Below are positions 8,826 to 16,755 of a stretch of 64,000 bases of DNA, piece after piece. A program made the translations under genes and the position numbers. Every line of letters starts with the position of its first letter. Position 1 is the stretch's first letter. Origin of the DNA: Rhodomicrobium lacus (lineage in GTDB: Bacteria > Pseudomonadota > Alphaproteobacteria > Rhizobiales > Rhodomicrobiaceae); contig NZ_RZNF01000002.1 in NCBI RefSeq assembly GCF_003992725.1, forward strand, positions 310,001 through 374,000, written 5' to 3'. Under the pieces are notes generated by a model, which saw nothing but the letters and a program-made list of their open reading frames with translations, ran no database searches and was not told where the DNA came from.

Positions 8826-10727
8826 TCAGATCTCGATGAAGGTGCCGAGTTCGACGACGTCCTCGGTCGGGATGCAGAAGAAGTTCGTGGCTGTCGTGGC
8901 GTTCTTCGTGAGGATGATGAACATCTGTTCCTGCACCGTCGACATCTCGGGGGATGTTGACGGCACCGGGATCGCGCGGCCCACGAAATAGGACACGTCC
9001 GCCGCCGGATCGAAGAACAGCTCCGCCCGCCTCTCCGCCGCCACCCGTCTCAGCGCGCGCGGCACGTTTGGCGGCTCCGCAAAACCGAACCGCAGGACGA
9101 CGCGGATAAATCCATGCTGAAGCTGCTCGGCGAACGCTCTCCGTTCCTTCGGCACGCGAGGAATACGCTCGGTGATCACCGTCAGCAGCACCACGGTTTC
9201 ATGCAGGCATTTGTTATGCCGCACATTGAGATGCAGCGACGGGGGAATCCGGTCCGGTCTGCTGGTCAGATAGACGGCGATGCCCGGCACCCTGCAGATA
9301 TCGGGGCCGCGAATTTCTTCCCAGAAATCGTCGAACGGCGGATTCTCGCGCGCGATGCGCTGGTTCAGCACCGAACGGCCGCGCCGCCATGTGACCATGG
9401 CCGCAAAAATCCCCGCGCCGACAAGCACCGGCAGGAAGCCGCCCTCGAAAAACTTGATGAGGTTCGCGCCGAAGAACGCGAGATCGATGGTCAGGAAGAA
9501 GGCGATCACGAGGGAAGTTCGAACAAGGCTCCACCCCCAGACATGGCGAGCGACCACGGCGACGAGGAACGTCGATGTGACCATCGTTCCCGCGACAGCG
9601 AGGCCATAGGCGCTTGCGAGGGCGGACGACGATTCGAAATACAGGATGAGCCCGAGAACAGCCCCGGCAAGGATCCAGTTCGCCTGCGGAATGTAGATCT
9701 GGCTCGCTTCGGTTTTCGAGGTGAAGCGGATCTCCATGCGCGGCATGAAACCGAGGGAAACGGCCTGCTGCGTAACGGTGAAGGCACCGGAAATCACGGC
9801 CTGGCTTGCGATGATGGTCGCCGCGGTGGCAAGCGCAACGGCAGGATAGGTGAGCCAGTCGGCAAACAGATGGAAGAACGGGTTGTCCCGGGCTTCCGGA
9901 TACTCGATCACGAGCGCGCCCTGGCCGAAATAGTTGAGGAGAAGCGCGGGAAGCACCACCGCAAACCAGTCGATACGGATGACCTTTCCCTGGAAATGGC
10001 CCTCGTCCGCGTAAAGAGCCTCGGCACCTGTGAGCACCAGGAAGACCGAGCCGAGCACGTGGAAGCCGATCCAGCCATGCGTGGCGATCAGATCCAGCCC
10101 GTAGGACGGATGGATCGCAAACAGAATGTCCGGCCTCGCGATGATATAAGGAAGGCCGGCGGCGCCGATAACGATGAACCAGACAAGCATCACGGGGCCG
10201 AACACGCGCCCGATGGTGGCCGTGCCACGATACTGCAGCAGGAACAGGCCTCCGAGGATGCCGACCGCAATGGGCACGATATACGGTTTGAATACGGGCG
10301 TGGCGACTTCCAGCCCCTCGACCGCCGAGAGCACCGAGATCGCCGGGGTGATGATGCAATCGCCGTAGAACAGCGCGACGCCGACGAGGCCGACAAGGAT
10401 CGCGGCTTCTTTTGCCCGCTCGGATTTGAGGCCATTCGTGGCAAGGGCCGTCAGCGCCATGATGCCGCCCTCGCCGTCATTCGTGGCGCGCATGATAACA
10501 AGCACATACTTTATCGAGACGACGATGATCAGCGCCCAGAAGACCAGCGACACGCAGCCAAAAGCGATATGCCTCAGCGAATCGATGTCGCCGGCGGATT
10601 TCAATGCTTCCTTGTAAGCGTAGAGCGGGCTCGTGCCGATGTCGCCGAACACGATGCCGAGCGCGCCGATGAGGGCTGCGTTGCGAAGCGCTTGCGGCTC
10701 GGCCTTGGTCAATGCTTCCGTCGCCAT
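8826..10727 (-). CDS. kup: KUP-family potassium uptake transporter
   Basis: A 633-aa inner-membrane K+ transporter, probably a K+/H+ symporter. The N-terminal signature GALGIVFGDIGTSPLYAYKEAL is diagnostic of Kup/Trk. About 12 hydrophobic spans follow, including the NDGEGGIMAL loop and GGFLPVLVGAG, and then a hydrophilic C-terminal domain of about 150 residues. The length is normal for the family. It is a single gene, transcribed away from the secreted-protein gene at 10970. Confidence 0.95.
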   Translation of the reverse strand: MATEALTKAEPQALRNAALIGALGIVFGDIGTSPLYAYKEALKSAGDIDSLRHIAFGCVSLVFWALIIVVSIKYVLVIMRATNDGEGGIMALTALATNGLKSERAKEAAILVGLVGVALFYGDCIITPAISVLSAVEGLEVATPVFKPYIVPIAVGILGGLFLLQYRGTATIGRVFGPVMLVWFIVIGAAGLPYIIARPDILFAIHPSYGLDLIATHGWIGFHVLGSVFLVLTGAEALYADEGHFQGKVIRIDWFAVVLPALLLNYFGQGALVIEYPEARDNPFFHLFADWLTYPAVALATAATIIASQAVISGAFTVTQQAVSLGFMPRMEIRFTSKTEASQIYIPQANWILAGAVLGLILYFESSSALASAYGLAVAGTMVTSTFLVAVVARHVWGWSLVRTSLVIAFFLTIDLAFFGANLIKFFEGGFLPVLVGAGIFAAMVTWRRGRSVLNQRIARENPPFDDFWEEIRGPDICRVPGIAVYLTSRPDRIPPSLHLNVRHNKCLHETVVLLTVITERIPRVPKERRAFAEQLQHGFIRVVLRFGFAEPPNVPRALRRVAAERRAELFFDPAADVSYFVGRAIPVPSTSPEMSTVQEQMFIILTKNATTATNFFCIPTEDVVELGTFIEI

Positions 10728-10969
10728 CTGCGATGCCCCTCGTCGCCGCCGTTCAATCGTCAGGCTATCGCAAACACGTCCCCCGAAAAAACGATCCGTG
10801 TTCGCTTGAGATCCAGCTTTATGACACCGAGGTTACGGCTTTGATAGAGCCGCTGCGGCGGGCGCCAAAAGGCTATTTGGTTCGCTTGTAAAAGCGGACA
10901 TCTTCGGACAAGATTCACTCAAGCCACACCGAATAGCTTGCCCCCAGGTCATCAGAAAGGGGGGCTACA

Positions 10970-12880
10970 GTGCTCTTAGCGCGCAGGCTTATCGCCAAGA
11001 TCTTGTTTCCTCTCGCGGTCGCTCTTTTGGTCTGTCTTCCGGCGGCTGCGGAGCCGCTTGGAAACGGGTGCGCGGACGCATCCGACATCGCGGTGCTGAG
11101 TTCCCCGCTCTCACCCTGGAAGGGGGCGCCTCTGCGCGTCGTCCTTGCGTCGGAGAAGCCTATCGCCGGAGAGTTGTCGCTCGTGGCGCCCGGCGGCGTG
11201 GTTGCGGTAAAAACGGAAGATAGGCGCGGCGGGCCGCCCTATTTCTGGAGTCTGGAGGTTGCCTCTCCGGCTGCCGGGACATGGACGGCAAAGCTCGCCT
11301 CATCCGGCTCTTGCGAGGCCGTTATCCGCGAGATCGTCGTGCGCGACCGCCAGCTGGGGGCGCCACAAAACGGGGACCCCGGCGTGTGGCCTCTGCGCGC
11401 CACCTGGAATCGTGCGACCGAAAACCTCTATTCGGCCTGGATCGAGACGCTCTTCGATGCACCTCTCGACGCTTCGCCGTCCTGGCCCGTCCTGCACGAG
11501 GTCATGCGCGACCGGTCCCGCAATCTCCTGTTCAATCATCTGGGGCTGCGCGAGGACGAGAAGGGCATCGTGATGCGGCCCGATTGCGCCGATCTGCCTT
11601 ACTTTCTGCGCGCTTATTTCGCCTTCAAGATGGGTCTGCCGTTCGGTTTCTCGAAATGCTCGCGCGGTGGCGGCGGTGATGGGCCCCGGTGCTTCGAGTG
11701 GTCGAACATCCGGACTTTCGAGCCGGCGCGGCCGCCGAGGCCGGACGGCGCGTCGCCCTTGCCGGTGCTGTTCCGCCAGCCAGCGCCGCCATCCCGAACA
11801 CCGCCGCAAAAACTCGGACTCGCCGCGTCGTTCGCGCGTTATCTCCCCGCCGTGGCCGATGGCGTCCATTCCGGGTCCGCGCGCACCTCGGCCAACGACA
11901 GCAATACCGATTATTACCCGGTGCCGCTCAGTGCGCAGACGCTTCGGCCCGGGACGATCTATGCCGACCCTTACGGGCATGTGCTCATGCTGGTGAAGCA
12001 TGTGCCACAGTCCGAAGGAAGGGCCGGCGTCTTCCTCGCGGTGGATGGACAGCCGGACGGCACCGTCGCCCGCAAGCGCTTCTGGCGCGGCAACTTCCTG
12101 TTTGCGCAAAATCCCGCGCTTGGAAGCCCGGGGTTCAAGCGTTTCCGGCCGATCGTGCAAGATGGCGGCGCGCTGAGACGTCTATCGAACGTCGAAATCT
12201 CGAACAGCCCACAGTATGGCGACTTCTCTCTCGATCAGTCCCGGCTCGGCGTCGAAGACTTTTACGACCGCATGGAAGATGTGATGTCGCCGGAGCCGCT
12301 GGACCCGTCCCGCGCCCTGCTGGAGGTGATCGCCGCGCTCGAAGAGCAGGTCAAGGCGCGCATAACGTCGGTCGAGAACGGCCGGAAGTTCCAGAGCGGC
12401 AATCGCGGAGATGCCGAGATGCCCGATGGCCCGTCGATCTTCGAGGCCGCGGGTGCGTGGGAGGACTTCGCGACGCCATCGCGCGATTTGCGGCTTCTGA
12501 TTGCAATCGATGTCGCGCGCGGCTTCCCGGATCGCGTCGCCCGGCGCCCTGAGCGCTACGCCATGCCAAAGGACAAGAGCGCGGCGGACGTAAAAGCCGA
12601 GCTCGAAAACACCCTCGCATCGGAGCTTTCGAGCCGCACATTCTCCTACACGAGAAGCGATGGTTCTCCATGGACGCTTGCCCTTCGCGACGTGGTCGAG
12701 CGGTCGGTGGCGCTGGAAATGGCTTACAATGTCAACGATTGTGTGGAATTGCGCTGGGCCGCGGCGGAAGGAACCGACGAGGCCTCGACATGCAAGCGTC
12801 GCGCGCCCGCGGCCCAGCGGACGAAGATGCAGGACTATCGTGTGTGGTTCCATGAGCGGCGGCGACCGGCGCGGGCGTGA
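10970..12880 (+). CDS. Large secreted protein, possible Cys/His papain-like fold
   Basis: A 636-aa protein of unknown function with a signal peptide (hydrophobic stretch about residues 10-27, cleavage likely after AAA). It starts with GTG behind a strong AGAAAGGGGGG ribosome site. An Ig-like beta segment seems to span residues 40-130. A core region then has DCADLPYFLRAYFAFKMGLPFG, later TIYADPYGHVLMLVKHV, and then FLAVDGQPDG. A Cys at the start of a helix, followed by GH and a polar residue in beta strands, is the order seen in NlpC/P60 and papain-like enzymes. That fold is an inference. No operon partner is obvious. Confidence 0.6.
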   Translation: MLLARRLIAKILFPLAVALLVCLPAAAEPLGNGCADASDIAVLSSPLSPWKGAPLRVVLASEKPIAGELSLVAPGGVVAVKTEDRRGGPPYFWSLEVASPAAGTWTAKLASSGSCEAVIREIVVRDRQLGAPQNGDPGVWPLRATWNRATENLYSAWIETLFDAPLDASPSWPVLHEVMRDRSRNLLFNHLGLREDEKGIVMRPDCADLPYFLRAYFAFKMGLPFGFSKCSRGGGGDGPRCFEWSNIRTFEPARPPRPDGASPLPVLFRQPAPPSRTPPQKLGLAASFARYLPAVADGVHSGSARTSANDSNTDYYPVPLSAQTLRPGTIYADPYGHVLMLVKHVPQSEGRAGVFLAVDGQPDGTVARKRFWRGNFLFAQNPALGSPGFKRFRPIVQDGGALRRLSNVEISNSPQYGDFSLDQSRLGVEDFYDRMEDVMSPEPLDPSRALLEVIAALEEQVKARITSVENGRKFQSGNRGDAEMPDGPSIFEAAGAWEDFATPSRDLRLLIAIDVARGFPDRVARRPERYAMPKDKSAADVKAELENTLASELSSRTFSYTRSDGSPWTLALRDVVERSVALEMAYNVNDCVELRWAAAEGTDEASTCKRRAPAAQRTKMQDYRVWFHERRRPARA

Positions 12881-12988
12881 TTGCTCGCGCTTGCCGGGCG
12901 TTGCGATCTCATGAGCGCCGCCTGCTTGTCGGCTTGAACTCCTCGGCAGACGCGTTAGATGTCGGCATGAGAGAAGGACACGAGAGCG

Positions 12989-14014
12989 ATGGGCGGCGAT
13001 ACGATTTCGGTACCGGCGGAGTGGGCGCCGCAAAAGGCAATATGGACGGCATGGCCCGCAGATCCGCGCGAATGGAATGGCGATCTCGAAACGCCTCGCC
13101 GCGATGTGGCGGCGCTCGTGAGAACGCTGGCGGACGGCAACGCGGTGCGGCTTCTCGTGAACGGCACGGAGGCGGAGACTTCGGCGCGCGCGGCGCTCGG
13201 CGGCGCGGCTGAAATCGTGCCCGCGCGCTACGGCGACATCTGGCTGCGCGATACCGGGCCGATCTTCGCGCGCCGCTCCCACGATGACGGCACAAGCGAA
13301 AAGATCGCGCTGCGCTTCGCAACCAATAGCTGGGGCGGCAAGTTCGACCTGCCGGACGACGCGACCGTCGGCGACGAGATCGCACGGCGCGCGGGCGCGC
13401 CCGTGTGCCGCTTCGATTTCGTGCTGGAAGGCGGCGCCATCGATCATGACGGGCAGGGCACCGTGCTGACCACGCGCCAGACGACCCTCAACCCCAACCG
13501 CAACGGCTGGACCCGAGCCGATGCGGAAGCGGCGCTCGGCGTGGCGCTCGGCGCGAAAAAGATCGTCTGGATCGACGAGGGGCTGGCGAACGACCACACC
13601 GATGGCCATATCGACAACATAGCGCGTTTCGTCGCGCCGGGCGTCGTCGTCTGCCAAGCGCCAGCAGGCGACGACGATCCCAACGCCGCGACGCTCGACG
13701 CCATTGCGGCCACGCTCGAAGCGTCGAGGGATGCCCTCGGACGCAAGTTCGATGTGGTGCGCGTGCCGGGCGTCGGCCGCTACCGAAACCCGATTGGCGA
13801 AATCTCACCCGCTTCGCACATGAATTTCATCATCGCGAATGGCGTCGTCGTGGTTCCCGTTTACGGCACCGCCACCGAGGACGCGGCGCTTGGCGCGCTC
13901 CGCGAGGTTTTCCCGGGCCGCCGCGTCGCGGGCGTGCCCTCGCGCGGGCTCCTCGGCTTCGGCGATGCGGGCGGCGGCTCATTCCATTGCATCACTCAGC
14001 AGGAACCGGCCTGA
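12989..14014 (+). CDS. aguA: Agmatine deiminase
   Basis: Hydrolyses agmatine to N-carbamoylputrescine and ammonia, the first step of the agmatine route to putrescine. The 341-aa protein belongs to the PAD-like guanidino-modifying family. It has AIWTAWP near the N terminus, the GDIWLRDTGPIF acidic motif, EGGAIDHDGQGT, the His motif NDHTDGHIDN, and the catalytic Cys334 in GGGSFHCITQQ near the C terminus. It overlaps aguB by one base (TGATG), so the two are translationally coupled. Confidence 0.95.
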   Translation: MGGDTISVPAEWAPQKAIWTAWPADPREWNGDLETPRRDVAALVRTLADGNAVRLLVNGTEAETSARAALGGAAEIVPARYGDIWLRDTGPIFARRSHDDGTSEKIALRFATNSWGGKFDLPDDATVGDEIARRAGAPVCRFDFVLEGGAIDHDGQGTVLTTRQTTLNPNRNGWTRADAEAALGVALGAKKIVWIDEGLANDHTDGHIDNIARFVAPGVVVCQAPAGDDDPNAATLDAIAATLEASRDALGRKFDVVRVPGVGRYRNPIGEISPASHMNFIIANGVVVVPVYGTATEDAALGALREVFPGRRVAGVPSRGLLGFGDAGGGSFHCITQQEPA

Positions 14015-14868
14015 TGGCAAAGCTTACAGTCGCGGCGATCCAGACCGCCTACGGCCCGGATATCGCGGAGAACATCGCGAAGACCGAACTCTTCATCCGC
14101 GAAGCCGCCGCGCTCGACGCACAGGTGGTGCTGCCGTCGGAGCTGTTCCAGGGCATCTATTTCTGCTCGCGGCAGGACCCGAAATGGTTCGCCACGGCAT
14201 ACCCTGCGCGTGAGCACCCTTGCGTGACCGCGCTTGCGAAACTCGCCGGGGAACTTGGGCTCGTGATCCCGATCTCCTTCTTCGAGAAGGACGGCCCCGC
14301 CTATTACAACAGTGTCGCCATCGCGGACGCGGACGGTGAGGTGCTCGGCGTCTATCGCAAGAGCCACATTCCCGACGGCCCCGGCTATCAGGAAAAATAT
14401 TACTTCCGCCCCGGCAACACCGGTTTCAAGGCGTGGAAGACGCGCTTCGCGACCATCGGCGTCGGCATCTGCTGGGACCAGTGGTTTCCCGAAGCGGCGC
14501 GCGCCATGGCGCTCCAGGGCGCCGACGTGCTGTTCTACCCCACCGCCATCGGCTCCGAGCCCTACGACACCGCGCTCGACACGCACCGCCGCTGGCAGCG
14601 CGCGATGCAGGGCCATGCCGTATCGAACGCCATCCCCGTGGTGGCGGCGAACCGCATCGGGCTTGAGGATAACGACGGCGCGGCGCAGTGCTTCTACGGC
14701 CACAGCTTCATCGCCGACCACACGGGCGCCTTCGTGGCGGATTTCGGCGACACGGACGAGGGCGTGCTGGTGGCGAGCTTCGACCTCGCGGAAATCGAGG
14801 AATACCGCGCCGACTGGGGTTTTTTCCGGGATCGGCGCGCGGGGCTTTATGGCGGGTTGGTGGAGTGA
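14014..14868 (+). CDS. aguB: N-carbamoylputrescine amidase
   Basis: Converts N-carbamoylputrescine to putrescine, CO2 and ammonia, completing the arginine-agmatine-putrescine route begun by aguA. This 284-aa nitrilase-superfamily enzyme shows the Glu-Lys-Cys triad: Glu43 in LPSELFQG, Lys116 in YRKSHIPDG and Cys153 in GICWDQWFPE. The ATG overlaps the aguA stop. A decayed second copy of its 3' end lies about 575 bases downstream (see the pseudogene entry). Confidence 0.95.
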   Translation: MAKLTVAAIQTAYGPDIAENIAKTELFIREAAALDAQVVLPSELFQGIYFCSRQDPKWFATAYPAREHPCVTALAKLAGELGLVIPISFFEKDGPAYYNSVAIADADGEVLGVYRKSHIPDGPGYQEKYYFRPGNTGFKAWKTRFATIGVGICWDQWFPEAARAMALQGADVLFYPTAIGSEPYDTALDTHRRWQRAMQGHAVSNAIPVVAANRIGLEDNDGAAQCFYGHSFIADHTGAFVADFGDTDEGVLVASFDLAEIEEYRADWGFFRDRRAGLYGGLVE

Positions 14869-14961
14869 AACGGAAAGAGGAGCGCGCTGCGCCCCGTTCC
14901 GTTCGTGCTGAACGATGAATATGGCCCGTCCAAAGAGCAAGGACGAGCCGACTATCCCCGA

Positions 14962-15267
14962 TTAATAGCAATAGCGCGGATGCGCCCGGACCCAAACGCC
15001 ATCGGGGCGTTGCAGATAGCAGCCGTCACGGTAGTAATAATAGCCGCTGCGGCGGCGTTCGCCTTCGGCGGCGATGGCCGCTCCCGTTCCCGCGCCGACG
15101 ATGGCGCCGATAGCGGCTCCCCGGCCGCCGCCAACCGCGCCGCCGAGGATTGCGCCGGCCGCGCCGCCAAACAGCGCCCCGCCAAGAGCATCCTGCGCGC
15201 TCGCTTCCTGCGCCGGCATCGTCGCCGCCAACCCCAACATCGCCGCCAGCCCGATTTTCTTAAGCAT
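14962..15267 (-). CDS. Small secreted glycine-zipper protein
   Basis: A 101-aa protein with a signal peptide (MLKKIGLAAMLGLAATMPAQEASA, 24 residues), then a Gly/Ala-rich zipper segment (GGALFGGAAGAILGGAVGGG and onward) and a Tyr/Arg-rich C terminus with two Cys. Glycine-zipper proteins of this size are common envelope or outer-membrane-associated proteins in alphaproteobacteria; the function is unknown. The start at 15267 has an AAAGGGG ribosome site and puts the signal peptide first. A longer in-frame start exists at 15399. Confidence 0.72.
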   Translation of the reverse strand: MLKKIGLAAMLGLAATMPAQEASAQDALGGALFGGAAGAILGGAVGGGRGAAIGAIVGAGTGAAIAAEGERRRSGYYYYRDGCYLQRPDGVWVRAHPRYCY

Positions 15268-15724
15268 TGCTGCGCCCCTTTCCGACGTTCGTGGCTGCAC
15301 ACCTTTCGCCCGCCCGCTGGTCGACGCCTCGCGCAGGGCGAATTCTGTTGAAATGTGCGGCTCACGTTGCGTTACTGCCGATAAAAACGTGTTGACCAAG
15401 TCTCCCGCGAAATTTGGTCAAGAGTAAGACTTGGCGGGGCGCGCTCATCGCCGACGACACGGGCGAGTTCGTCGCGGACTTACCGACACGGACGAGGGTG
15501 TGCTGGTGGCGAGCCTCGACGTCGCGGAGATCGATGAATACTGGATCGGCGCGCGGGGCTTTACGGGGGGCTGGTGGAGTTGTTTGAATGGATACATTTT
15601 GTAAATCTATTTAATGCTCATGCAAGATGACTTTTTTGGGGGATCTGCGTATATCGAGCGAACGACTAAAGGAATTTCGCAGATTTTCTAATCTGGTGAT
15701 TTGTGATATTCCAGATAAAGTCAT
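15268..15724. other. Disturbed intergenic region with gene remnant
   Basis: A 457-base gap. Its middle holds the decayed copy of the aguB 3' end. From about 15590 the composition turns distinctly AT-rich, with T-runs such as TTTTTT near 15632. I see no intact gene before 15725. Confidence 0.6.
15442..15589 (+). pseudogene. Decayed partial copy of the aguB 3' end
   Basis: The sequence can be read as LIADDTGEFVAD, then (after a frame change) DTDEGVLVASLDVAEIDEY, then GARGF/GGWW. It parallels the last ~50 codons of aguB (FIADHTGAFVADFGD, DTDEGVLVASFDLAEIEEY, RRAGLYGGLVE). The frame breaks near 15480 by a short deletion, and a block corresponding to RADWGFFRD is missing after DEYW. No 5' part of a second aguB is present. 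It is a fragment left by duplication or rearrangement and is not expected to be expressed. Confidence 0.82.
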
Positions 15725-15970
15725 ATGAATACCAAAGTCAAAGGCGCTTTGCTCGGAGAATTGACAGAGCTCCGACCCGGGAAATCCCAGCTATGGATCG
15801 GATCACATTCAATCGGCATGATGCGAAAAGCATGTGAAATGTATGATGCTGATCCTAGCTCAGTTGTTTTTCTAAATTTTGGTGGACCCGACCTTGACCA
15901 ACCAGTTGTTGTAGCGCAGCACATAGGAGTTCTCATCTTCACTGTCTATGGCGCGCCATTCCCCCCGTAG
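15725..15970 (+). CDS. Small hypothetical protein, AT-richer context
   Basis: An 81-aa open frame with no recognised family. The sequence is mixed alpha/beta in character (SQLWIGSHSIGMMRKACEMYDAD, then VVFLNFGGPDLDQPVVVAQHIGVLIF). The first half is less GC-rich than neighbouring genes, and the ribosome site is weak. It lies directly after the aguB remnant, in what looks like recently rearranged or acquired DNA. It may be a real small gene or a piece of one. Confidence 0.4.
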   Translation: MNTKVKGALLGELTELRPGKSQLWIGSHSIGMMRKACEMYDADPSSVVFLNFGGPDLDQPVVVAQHIGVLIFTVYGAPFPP

Positions 15971-16080
15971 CCTGAGCATGGCGACCGCCGCCCGTTAAGC
16001 ATGGACGAAGCTCAGGCTTCCACTCGGCGCATTTTGTTGCTAAAGCACATAAAATCCTATCGATCAGGGATCGAAATCCC

Positions 16081-16443
16081 GTGCTGCGTTCGTTTCCGCT
16101 TATGGCATTGCCGCTCGTCGCCGTCGCCTGCGCTCCCACGGCGACGACGGCCCCGACAGCGAATCAGTTTGTTCTGACCGAGCCGGAACGGTACAAGACG
16201 GCAACGGAGCGGGAACTCGCCCAGCAATTCGCCGAAAACGACTGCAAGGCCAAGGCGCTCGCGGCGAGCGTTTCCGTGCAGAAGGCGGGACAGTCCGACC
16301 ATTCGCAACGGGCTTCGTCCTCCGGCGACAACGTCAATCTCGGTGCGACGATCCGGACGCGGCGGCAGGCGGACGAGATGTACGCCGCAACCTTCACGGC
16401 GTGCATGAACAAGGCCGGTTTCCTGCTGAAGCCCCCCGCCTGA
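16081..16443 (+). CDS. Small putative secreted protein or lipoprotein
   Basis: A 120-aa protein with an N-terminal hydrophobic segment ending VAVACAPTATTAP. A Cys at about residue 17 suggests a lipoprotein, but the -3 position is Ala rather than Leu, so the lipobox is imperfect. The rest is polar and has two further Cys (ENDCKAKA and FTACMNKAGF), spaced as in small alphaproteobacterial envelope proteins with a conserved C-terminal CMxxxGF. The start is GTG; an ATG seven codons later is the alternative. Function unknown. Confidence 0.55.
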   Translation: MLRSFPLMALPLVAVACAPTATTAPTANQFVLTEPERYKTATERELAQQFAENDCKAKALAASVSVQKAGQSDHSQRASSSGDNVNLGATIRTRRQADEMYAATFTACMNKAGFLLKPPA

Positions 16444-16755
16444 GCACGCCGCTCCCGGCCGCAAGGCGGGAGAACGTCAGCGCCGCGGATCTCGGCGCCT
16501 ATCGCAATGTTTTGACTTTTCCCGAACGCCAGCCATCCGCAAGACGCGCGGTCGCGATACGCGAACGCCGGATTGAATTTCCCAAAAACGTGAATTTTCC
16601 CGAAAGTGCGATTTCGTCATTGACGAGCGAGGCGCATTTCATCACCATGCGGCCATTTGCGGAGGGGCAAGTTTCGGCAAGTTCATCGGCGCATGGAAGA
16701 AGGAGAAGCCGGAGACGTAGCACAAGGGGGGAATATCACGCAAGGGGTAAATGGA
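16444..16755. other. Intergenic region before the fusion amidohydrolase
   Basis: A 312-base gap. Two near-identical GAATTT(T)CCC words occur around 16573-16601; nothing else stands out. It presumably carries the promoter of the downstream gene, which has an AAGGGG ribosome site at its end. Confidence 0.4.
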
